Source: a virus
IMG/VR virus record: IMGVR_UViG_3300030012_001875
Span: 1 to 29,076 of that record
Strand: one strand, 5' to 3'
Length of the DNA: 29,076 nucleotides
Positions 1 through 5,259 of this stretch are shown in pieces; the stretch's first letter is position 1, and each line of letters opens with the position of its first letter. The position numbers were made by a program, and so were the translations under genes. Below the pieces are notes generated by a model, which saw only the letters and a list, made by a program, of their open reading frames with translations, was not told where the DNA came from and did not search any database.

Positions 1-1
1 A

Positions 2-88
2 GATTATGACCATGATTGGAATGATGGTGGCACTATTCAATGGCGAGTAACTAAACTATACTTAACTATGGAGAATGATAATGAGTGA
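2..88 (+). CDS. possible 3' end of an upstream gene (partial)
   Basis: The frame starting at base 2 is open to a TGA at 86-88 and would encode a tryptophan- and aspartate-rich tail (DYDHDWNDGG then TIQWRV). It would overlap the next start (ATG 81) by 8 bases, the same ATG-in-stop arrangement used by many genes here. A rival frame (3-50) gives a short hydrophobic peptide beginning MTMIGMMVAL. Neither can be confirmed because the gene begins outside the window. Confidence 0.3.
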   Translation, partial: DYDHDWNDGGTIQWRVTKLYLTMENDNE

Positions 89-338
89 TGAAGAAAATAC
101 TAAAATACTAGAACATATTAGTTTTGTGATAACAGGACTAAATGTGTTTCGTGACCGAGAGGATTTACTAACTGATTTGTTTAACCATGTTGAAGCAGAG
201 ATGTTAGAGAACCCTGTGCCTGTGACAGATTACAGAATTACAAAATCTGTGATAGGATTTATGGAGACTTTATGTGCTGAAGCTGTGTCAGAAGCACAAT
301 TAATGGAGATGGCAGAACAAGCGAAGACTATCCTTTAG
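81..338 (+). CDS. small acidic hypothetical protein (85 aa)
   Basis: Not recognised. The product starts MSDEENTKILEHISF; it is acidic and looks helical throughout, with no membrane segment and one Cys. I prefer ATG 81 over the in-frame ATG at 75 because a GGAG at 70-73 lies 7 bases upstream of ATG 81 and too close to 75. Small acidic helical proteins in the leading region of podoviruses are often early host-takeover factors, but nothing in this sequence shows that. A probable terminator hairpin begins inside its last codons. Confidence 0.7.
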   Translation: MSDEENTKILEHISFVITGLNVFRDREDLLTDLFNHVEAEMLENPVPVTDYRITKSVIGFMETLCAEAVSEAQLMEMAEQAKTIL

Positions 339-373
339 ATTAACTATTTTCACACGATACTAGGATAGTTTTT
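324..373 (+). terminator. possible rho-independent terminator after the first small gene
   Basis: ACTATCCT (327-334) pairs perfectly with AGGATAGT (362-369). The stem extends outward to about 11 pairs (324-334 with 362-372, one G-T), and five T residues follow (369-373). The loop is long (27 bases), so it could be weak or act as an attenuator. The left arm overlaps the 3' end of the gene ending at 338. Confidence 0.4.
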
Positions 374-385
374 GCTTATTAGTTT

Positions 386-450
386 GTGACTAAGACGAGA
401 CAGGAGAACAAAGTTAAATATTTATATTACTCCTTGTTAGTTTTAGTCAC
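386..450 (+). ncRNA. long imperfect hairpin, candidate structured RNA
   Basis: Bases 386-406 fold against 430-450: of 21 opposed positions, 16 are Watson-Crick, 2 are G-T and 3 are mismatches. The outer 8 pairs (GTGACTAA with TTAGTCAC) are perfect. The loop is 407-429 and very A/T-rich. No long reading frame or poly-T tract explains it. It is the first of a series of hairpins in the only large gene-free stretch of the plus-strand arm. Confidence 0.5.
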
Positions 451-459
451 AATTTAACT

Positions 460-561
460 AAAGTGTGAGGGTTGGTAGGGAAATTAGCAGTTAATGAACT
501 ACCCAAAGTGTAAAGCCTAGATTTAATTCGGGGTATCTTTGCTAACCCAACTGCCCACTTT
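460..561 (+). ncRNA. predicted closed three-way-junction RNA of unknown class
   Basis: Four helices can form together. AAAGTG (460-465) pairs with CACTTT (556-561). GGGTT (469-473) pairs with AACCC (544-548). GGTAG (474-478) pairs with CTACC (499-503). GTAAAG (510-515) pairs with CTTTGC (537-542). The second and third are contiguous and could stack. The result is a closing stem with two hairpin arms, a layout common in riboswitches and other compact ncRNAs. I could not match it to glutamine riboswitch, purine riboswitch, hammerhead or tRNA consensus features. Derived by eye; folding energy not computed. Confidence 0.4.
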
Positions 562-648
562 TTAGCATGAGATTGAAGATATTAAGTTATCGTTAGATTA
601 GAATGCTAATAGTCTCCCCAGCAGTATGTTGTTGACTGTTGGACGACT
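562..648 (+). ncRNA. two further perfect or near-perfect hairpins
   Basis: TTAGCAT (562-568) pairs with ATGCTAA (603-609) with no mismatch. CCAGCAGT (618-625) pairs with ACTGTTGG (635-642) through 8 pairs including one G-T, enclosed by AGTC (611-614) with GACT (645-648). The first hairpin starts one base after the three-way junction ends, so 460-648 may be one transcript domain. No coding frame accounts for it. Confidence 0.4.
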
Positions 649-789
649 TTAAAAGTGCAAACAACTAGACTGATTTTTCCTCATTGTGTGGGTGTTTTAA
701 TGTCGATAAATAACAAAACACAACAAGCGTGTCTCTTGCTAGTTTAGACACACAAAACAGAACTAGCACTTAACTAAACGGAGAAAATT
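649..789 (+). other. rest of the gene-free leader before the gene at 790
   Basis: No gene seen. Two short hairpins are visible: GTGTTTT (692-698) with AAAACAC (715-721), and GTGTCT (729-734) with AGACAC (746-751). The stretch ends in the ribosome-binding sequence GGAG (780-783), 6 bases before ATG 790. I found no convincing sigma70 promoter in it. Confidence 0.45.
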
Positions 790-1035
790 ATGACTAAGAC
801 TGAAATATATGAAAGACTTTCTGAACTGAGAGAAGGGGCATTAGGACTACTAACTGAGAAGCTTAGAAGTTTTAATAGACATTGTATTGATAGAGAGCTA
901 GAGAGACCTGAAGGCGATGAAGATTATTCTTATATCGCTAGTTGTGCTATTGACTTAGATTATCTAGAAACTATCAATAATGAAGTATTAGATATCTTAG
1001 AGGACTTGGAGAGGCAAAAGCTTTATGATAGGTGA
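790..1035 (+). CDS. small acidic helical hypothetical protein (81 aa)
   Basis: Not recognised. MTKTEIYERLSELREG opens a predicted all-helical, strongly charged protein with a central ESYIA-type segment (EDYSYIASCAIDL) and an acidic C-terminal helix (EVLDILEDLERQ). The start is well supported: GGAG at 780-783, spacing 6. It overlaps the next gene by 11 bases in another frame, so the two are probably translationally coupled. It begins a run of eight small genes (790-2771) before the SSB gene. Confidence 0.7.
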   Translation: MTKTEIYERLSELREGALGLLTEKLRSFNRHCIDRELERPEGDEDYSYIASCAIDLDYLETINNEVLDILEDLERQKLYDR

Positions 1036-1216
1036 ACTTATTTCGCAATACGGTAGACCTCAAAGTCGTGAGGCCTTTATCTTTAAAAATCGACAGGGCT
1101 TTTTTGTCGAGCTTTATCGTGACACTATGCTAGTTAGGGTGGTCGAATGCTTTGACCACTCCCAAAGCTATGCTGAAGATGTGGCAGAGAATTGGGTACA
1201 AAGAATTTTAAACTGA
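1025..1216 (+). CDS. small hypothetical protein (63 aa)
   Basis: Not recognised. The product has an aromatic-rich beta-looking centre (REAFIFKNRQGFFVELYRDT) and no membrane segment or Cys pair. The ATG at 1025 lies inside the last codons of the previous gene, typical of the coupled small genes here. The next gene starts 8 bases after its stop with its own GAGGTG. Confidence 0.65.
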   Translation: MIGELISQYGRPQSREAFIFKNRQGFFVELYRDTMLVRVVECFDHSQSYAEDVAENWVQRILN

Positions 1217-1224
1217 GGTGACTT

Positions 1225-1398
1225 ATGAAAACTTATGAAGTCTATGCTAAACAACCAACCCACTATAAAGTTAGAGTAAAAGCTAATTCTGTGGACGAAG
1301 CTTTAAAACTAGCTGACCAAACCGGTGGAAGTAAGTGGGAACTGGTCAAGCACGGAGCTTGGCAGAACTATCACATTAGCGAGGTGTTTGATGAGTAA
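1225..1398 (+). CDS. small hypothetical protein (57 aa)
   Basis: A short reading frame from ATG 1225 to TAA 1396-1398, starting MKTYEVYAKQPTHYKVRVKA and containing a segment (SVDEALKLADQTGG) that reads as a strand-strand-helix fold. Compact proteins with an 'xYxVxVxAxSxDEAxxxA' pattern are frequent in phages, but the role is unknown. Support comes from the GAGGTG ribosome site at 1215-1220, close packing with both neighbours, and an 8-base ATGAGTAA overlap with the next start. Confidence 0.65.
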   Translation: MKTYEVYAKQPTHYKVRVKANSVDEALKLADQTGGSKWELVKHGAWQNYHISEVFDE

Positions 1399-1498
1399 TT
1401 TAATAGAATTACTACTTGCTCTTATCTTCTTTTCTGTGTTAGCCTTTTTTGCATGGGAGTCAACTAAGCTGGTTGACGACAAGAATAGGAGAAAGTAA
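1391..1498 (+). CDS. 35-aa single-span membrane microprotein
   Basis: ATG 1391 overlaps the end of the previous gene (ATGAGTAA). The product is MSNLIELLLALIFF, then SVLAFFAWE, then a basic tail ending DDKNRRK. About 20 hydrophobic residues are followed by positive charge, which predicts one inner-membrane span with a cytoplasmic C-terminus. Size and topology would fit a small inhibitor or membrane anchor, but there is no direct clue to function. The stop shares one base with the next ATG (TAATG). Confidence 0.6.
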   Translation: MSNLIELLLALIFFSVLAFFAWESTKLVDDKNRRK

Positions 1499-1638
1499 TG
1501 GATTTATTTTTACAAGTGTGTAATGACATTGCCAAAGAACTAACAGAAGACTTACCTACTAAGAAAGAAGTAGAATACTGTGAAGATTGCGGTGACCCTG
1601 TTGATAAGTGTTCTGGTTATAAGTGTTGGATAAGATGA
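1498..1638 (+). CDS. 46-aa cysteine-containing microprotein (possible zinc knuckle)
   Basis: Starts at ATG 1498 in a TAATG overlap and ends at TGA 1636-1638. The N-terminal half is an acidic helix (MDLFLQVCNDIAKELTEDL). The C-terminal half has four spaced cysteines (YCEDCGDPVDKCSGYKC), a CxxC-x6-CxxxxC pattern suited to binding one zinc ion. Such knuckles in phage microproteins often mediate protein or nucleic-acid binding; the partner is unknown. The next gene starts in an ATGA overlap. Confidence 0.6.
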   Translation: MDLFLQVCNDIAKELTEDLPTKKEVEYCEDCGDPVDKCSGYKCWIR

Positions 1639-1832
1639 AAACTAGACAGATAGATATTTTTCTTATGCACAAGTTTGACGAGTATTGTAACGAACAATTA
1701 TATTACAATACCATAACCGAACAAAAAAGCTTTGAAGACTATGTCGAGGCTAATAAAAGTTTTCTTATTAAACTTTATGTGAAACAGAGAAGATGGGCGA
1801 GATGGCATGGGGGTAGAACTTGGAGAGACTAA
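1635..1832 (+). CDS. small basic hypothetical protein (65 aa)
   Basis: Not recognised. I choose ATG 1635 (ATGA overlap with the previous stop) rather than the upstream in-frame GTG 1623, giving MKTRQIDIFLMHKFDEY as the N-terminus. The C-terminal third is strongly basic and aromatic (KQRRWARWHGGRTWRD), which could contact nucleic acid or membrane. No known domain. Confidence 0.6.
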   Translation: MKTRQIDIFLMHKFDEYCNEQLYYNTITEQKSFEDYVEANKSFLIKLYVKQRRWARWHGGRTWRD

Positions 1833-1855
1833 CTAATAACTAACGGAGAAATAAA

Positions 1856-2572
1856 ATGAAGAATATAGTAATATCAACTTTAATAACTTTAGTGCTTGTA
1901 AGTGCTACTTATCTTTTACTTGGCTATCATGTCAAACAAAACATTGGTAACACACAAGAGTATGTCGTAGAATTTAAAAAGACTAAGCAAAATTTATTAG
2001 CTAGAATAAATGCTTTGGAAGTGGAGAATGAAGAACTAAGACTAGAAAATGATGGTATCTTTCAAACTGTTTTACAAACCGAAAGAGCTATTAAAACTTT
2101 AGCAAACTTCGCAGAACTTAGTGAAGCTGAGCAAGAGAGTTTAGCTTTAAGCTTAGCTGAGCTACAAACTCAACTAACTCAGCTAGAAAACACTACAACT
2201 GCTAGTGTGATGAACTTAGCAACACAATTAGAGCTGTTACAAACGAAGCCCTCAGAGGCCACACAAGAGCCGGAAATTAAGACTCCTTATGTTGTCTCTA
2301 ATGCAGTAGAAAAAGCTGTGGCAGAGCCTGTGGCTTGTCCTAAGCCGGTAAAGAACAGAAGTTTCTCTTACTATATTAGGAATGTAACTCTAAAGAACTC
2401 AGTAGCTTTTAGAATTGTGTATGATTTAGCAGAAGGTAAGCCTGTTAATGTTGAATTTGAGTCTAACCCACCCAACAGTCTTAGACGAGCTAGTATGAGA
2501 TACCTAAGTAGCTTAGACTTTGGTACGGCAACAGCTGAAAACTGTTCAATACCTTTTAAAATAAATGTCTAA
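1856..2572 (+). CDS. membrane-anchored coiled-coil protein with TonB-like C-terminal domain
   Basis: The architecture resembles TonB. An uncleaved N-terminal membrane span (residues about 4-23) is followed by a long heptad-rich, Glu/Gln/Leu-rich region (about 35-135) and a short linker. The C-terminal domain of about 70 residues matches the TonB_C pattern: AFRIVYDLAEGKPVNVEFES, then RRASMRYLSSLDF, ending in IPFKINV. Two cysteines flank that domain and could form a periplasmic disulfide. TonB proteins couple inner-membrane energy to outer-membrane receptors; here the usual Pro-Lys spacer is replaced by a coiled coil and no ExbB/ExbD gene is visible. It may bind TonB-dependent receptors to alter uptake or block superinfection (inference). 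GGAG lies before ATG 1856. Confidence 0.6.
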   Translation: MKNIVISTLITLVLVSATYLLLGYHVKQNIGNTQEYVVEFKKTKQNLLARINALEVENEELRLENDGIFQTVLQTERAIKTLANFAELSEAEQESLALSLAELQTQLTQLENTTTASVMNLATQLELLQTKPSEATQEPEIKTPYVVSNAVEKAVAEPVACPKPVKNRSFSYYIRNVTLKNSVAFRIVYDLAEGKPVNVEFESNPPNSLRRASMRYLSSLDFGTATAENCSIPFKINV

Positions 2573-2771
2573 AATGACAGAAAGCATTATATTAAATAAA
2601 GAATTATTTAGAAAATTTGATAATTTTGTAATTATTAATTATGAAAATATCTTTAGTAAAGGTGGAGTAGTCTATGAAGTTGAATGTTTAGCAGACGATA
2701 ACTTTAAGATTACTCTTCATAATAACGAAACCATCTCCTTAGCTAAAATAGTTGAGGAGATTAACTCATAG
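2565..2771 (+). CDS. small hypothetical protein (68 aa)
   Basis: Not recognised. ATG 2565 overlaps the preceding stop by 8 bases (ATGTCTAA). The product is rich in Ile, Asn and Glu and looks like an alpha/beta mini-domain (GGVVYEVECLADDNFKITLH). Its stop precedes the sigma70 promoter -35 box by only 3 bases, so it closes the first plus-strand gene cluster. Confidence 0.6.
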   Translation: MSKMTESIILNKELFRKFDNFVIINYENIFSKGGVVYEVECLADDNFKITLHNNETISLAKIVEEINS

Positions 2772-2774
2772 CTC

Positions 2775-2802
2775 TTGACAGACTTTTGTACAGAGCTATA
2801 AT
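2775..2802 (+). promoter_or_regulatory. consensus sigma70 promoter for the SSB gene
   Basis: A perfect -35 hexamer TTGACA (2775-2780) and a perfect -10 hexamer TATAAT (2797-2802) are separated by 16 bases. Transcription would start near 2809, leaving a leader of about 30 bases before ATG 2838. Perfect hexamers are rare by chance and imply strong use of the host RNA polymerase. This agrees with the absence of any phage RNA polymerase gene in the window. Confidence 0.85.
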
Positions 2803-2837
2803 AGTTTATGCAATTATGCCAAAAACGGAGTAAATTT

Positions 2838-3275
2838 ATGGCAATACAAGAAGGAATAGCCTACTGGGCTAGTGTAACTACTCCTAATACCAAGTATGAA
2901 CCTGTTTATACTGTGGACTTAGTAGTGAGTGATGATGTCGCCAAAGACTTTGAAGCTCGTGGTTTTAAAACAAAAGAAATCACAATAAATGATGAAGTCG
3001 TTGGAAAAGCAATAACTTTTAAAAGAAAGGTGAATGGCCCTAACGGAATGGTTAGACAGTCGCCTAAGCTTTTAGATGCAAACAAAGTTCCAATAGATGA
3101 ACTGGTCGGTAACGGCTCTAAAGTTAGAGTGCAGTATAACGAGTGGGAAACATCTAATAAGTATGGGGACTTCAAAGGCTTGGACTTTCAAGCTATGCAA
3201 GTTATTGACTTAGTTCAATATAAATCTAGTGATGGTTCAGAATTCGATGCCATCGAAGGAGGAGAAGAATTCTAA
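2838..3275 (+). CDS. single-stranded DNA-binding protein, T7 gp2.5-like
   Basis: The 145-residue product starts MAIQEGIAYWASVTTPNTKY; ATG 2838 has GGAG at 2827-2830 (spacing 7). The in-frame ATG at 2808 is rejected because it sits at the predicted transcription start. The body is beta-rich (ITFKRKVNG, GSKVRVQYNEW, GLDFQAMQVIDLV), fitting an OB-fold. The tail is acidic and ends in Phe (DAIEGGEEF), the hallmark of the gp2.5 family, whose acidic tail and terminal aromatic residue contact polymerase and primase-helicase. It coats ssDNA and organises the replisome encoded downstream. Shorter than T7 gp2.5 (232 aa). Strong dedicated promoter and terminator. Confidence 0.75.
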   Translation: MAIQEGIAYWASVTTPNTKYEPVYTVDLVVSDDVAKDFEARGFKTKEITINDEVVGKAITFKRKVNGPNGMVRQSPKLLDANKVPIDELVGNGSKVRVQYNEWETSNKYGDFKGLDFQAMQVIDLVQYKSSDGSEFDAIEGGEEF

Positions 3276-3526
3276 TGATTATTAGTATTAAAAACGATGA
3301 AGGTGAAGTAAATAACTTTGATGTTACTGCTATTGCAGATGAACAGAAAAAGAATGATGCTACTGTGATGGTCAACAAGGTAGGTAATCTATCTGTTGTT
3401 ATCGAAGCTTTAGACTTTGCTAGTCGCACACATAGAGCAAACTTAGAAGAGCTATTAAAAGGCTGTCCTGAGTCGCAAGTGGAAGAAAGTACTGACGAAT
3501 CTACTGAAGATTCTGAGGAAACCTAA
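3275..3526 (+). CDS. small acidic hypothetical protein cotranscribed with SSB (83 aa)
   Basis: Not recognised. It begins at ATG 3275 in a TAATG overlap with the SSB stop, preceded by GGAGGAG inside the SSB tail codons. The first half reads as a small beta/alpha domain (MIISIKNDEGEVNNF, then VGNLSVVIEALDFASR). The C-terminus is a Glu/Ser/Thr/Asp tail (EESTDESTEDSEET). It shares the promoter at 2775 and the terminator at 3549 with SSB, so a replication accessory role is plausible but unproven. Confidence 0.65.
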   Translation: MIISIKNDEGEVNNFDVTAIADEQKKNDATVMVNKVGNLSVVIEALDFASRTHRANLEELLKGCPESQVEESTDESTEDSEET

Positions 3527-3548
3527 CCACAATTTTTCATATATTCTG

Positions 3549-3578
3549 ATAGGGTGTCTTCGGATGCCCTATTTTTTT
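3549..3578 (+). terminator. rho-independent terminator with UUCG tetraloop
   Basis: AGGGTGTC (3551-3558) pairs with GATGCCCT (3563-3570) around a TTCG loop closed by C-G, the exceptionally stable cUUCGg tetraloop. Two more A-T pairs extend the stem to 3549/3572, and a T run follows (3572-3578). It sits 10 bases before the primase-helicase start, ending the SSB transcript or lowering read-through into replication genes. Confidence 0.85.
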
Positions 3579-3588
3579 GAGGTCAAAG

Positions 3589-5259
3589 ATGGAACAAGAT
3601 TTAAAATTTAAGAAGTATCACTTGCCTTGTCCGGCTTGTGGTAGTAGCGATGCTCTTTCGGTTAATGAGAATGGTTCAGCTAAATGTTTTAGTTGTGATG
3701 AATTCTTTCCGAAAGGGGTAGACAATCAAGATAATATCGTATCTAATAAAACTAATATGACAGAAACAGTTAGAGAACTAAATGCTCATGGCGGAGTCTT
3801 CGCCAAACTAGCGGATAGAAATATCTCAAGGGAGACTGCTGAGAAGTATGGAGTCAAGACTGTTTATGATAGTGCTGGTCAAATAGCTCAACATATTTAT
3901 CCTTTGTATATCAACAATGAACTAACATCAAACAAGATTAGATATGTTCGAGACAAAAAGTTTAGCTATGACGTTAGCCCTCAAGGAGTTGGTTTGTTTG
4001 GTCAACAACTTTTCAAAGAAGGTGGTAAGTATTTAACCATAACTGAGGGTGAGTGTGATGCGATGGCCGCTTACGAATTACTAGGCAGTAAGTGGGCAGT
4101 CACTTCTATCATTAGAGGAGCTTCCGGAGCAGTCAAAGATATTAAAGAGAACTTAGAATACATAGAAAGCTTTGATAATATTGTCATTTGTTTTGATAAA
4201 GATAGACAAGGCATTGAGTCAGCTAAGAAGGTTGCTAGCATTCTTAAGCCCGGCAAGGCTAAGATAGTCACCTTACCTAATGGTTACAAAGATGCTAATG
4301 ATATGCTTCTCAAAGGCAAATACAAAGAATTTGTTAGTGCTTGGTGGGATGCTAAACTGTATACTCCTAGTGGTATCATTAGAGTATCAGAGAAGAAAGA
4401 TTCTTTTTTAGATAGAGAGAAGAAAGAGTCTGTGCCTTATCCTTGGGCAGGACTAAATGAAAAACTATATGGACTGAGACAAGGTGAGCTAGTAACTTTA
4501 ACGGGTGGTACAGGGCTTGGTAAGTCTAGTATCACGAGAGAACTAGAGCATTGGTTAGTCAAACAGACAGACGACAATGTCGGTATCATAGCACTCGAAG
4601 AAGACTGGCGAAGAACAGTAGATGGTATTTTATCTATCGAAGCTAATGCTCGATTATATGTTGACCAAGAACGAGAGAAGTTTGATGAGTCTACTTTGGT
4701 CGATATGTTTGATAAAGTTTTTAAAGATGACAAGGTTTTTATTCATGCTCATTTTGGGACTAACCAGATAGATGATATCTTTGCTAAGCTTAGATACTTG
4801 ATTGTTGGTTGTGATTGTAAGTGGGTAGTGGTTGACCACCTCCACATGCTTGTTAGTGCTTTAGAAGAAGGTGATGAAAGACGAGCCATAGACAATATTA
4901 TGACTAGACTTAGAAGCTTAGTAGAGGAAACTGGAGCTGGTTTAATTCTTGTTTCCCACTTGAGAAGAGTAGATGGCAACAGAGGCCATGAGAATGGTAT
5001 TGAAGTTTCTCTATCGCATTTAAGAGGGTCTAATAGTATTGGACAATTAAGTGATTGTGTGATAGCATTAGAGAGGAATCAACAGTCCGATGACCCTGAA
5101 GAGGCTCGGACAACTAGGCTTAGAATCTTAAAGTCTAGATATACTGGAGATGTCGGTATGGCAACTGCTCTAATTTACGATAAAGAAACAGGAAGATTGT
5201 CTGAACACCTTGATACTGAATTTAGTATGGCAGAGAACCAGACATCTATTGCATTTTAA
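3589..5259 (+). CDS. bifunctional DNA primase-helicase, T7 gp4-like
   Basis: The 556-residue product, numbered from ATG 3589 (GAGG at 3579-3582, 6 bases upstream; the in-frame TTG at 3577 overlaps that site), is close to the 566 of T7 gp4. Domains in order: a zinc ribbon with C14, C17, C33 and C36; a TOPRIM primase core with ITEGECDAMAA near 150 and FDKDRQG near 200; and a RecA-like hexameric helicase with Walker A GGTGLGKS (306-313), a catalytic Glu in IALEED, Walker B-like WVVVDHLHM and motif H4 ILVSHLRR. It unwinds DNA and makes primers for the polymerase encoded next, whose ATG overlaps its stop (TAATGG). Confidence 0.95.
   Translation: MEQDLKFKKYHLPCPACGSSDALSVNENGSAKCFSCDEFFPKGVDNQDNIVSNKTNMTETVRELNAHGGVFAKLADRNISRETAEKYGVKTVYDSAGQIAQHIYPLYINNELTSNKIRYVRDKKFSYDVSPQGVGLFGQQLFKEGGKYLTITEGECDAMAAYELLGSKWAVTSIIRGASGAVKDIKENLEYIESFDNIVICFDKDRQGIESAKKVASILKPGKAKIVTLPNGYKDANDMLLKGKYKEFVSAWWDAKLYTPSGIIRVSEKKDSFLDREKKESVPYPWAGLNEKLYGLRQGELVTLTGGTGLGKSSITRELEHWLVKQTDDNVGIIALEEDWRRTVDGILSIEANARLYVDQEREKFDESTLVDMFDKVFKDDKVFIHAHFGTNQIDDIFAKLRYLIVGCDCKWVVVDHLHMLVSALEEGDERRAIDNIMTRLRSLVEETGAGLILVSHLRRVDGNRGHENGIEVSLSHLRGSNSIGQLSDCVIALERNQQSDDPEEARTTRLRILKSRYTGDVGMATALIYDKETGRLSEHLDTEFSMAENQTSIAF

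Noticed and set aside
460-561. tRNA, hammerhead ribozyme or known riboswitch
   Set aside because: No CCA-type acceptor with a T-loop, no CUGAUGA/GAAA ribozyme core, and no match to glutamine or purine riboswitch consensus; left as an unclassified structure.
3577-3588. TTG start for the primase-helicase gene
   Set aside because: The TTG overlaps the terminator T run and the GAGG ribosome site that serves ATG 3589.
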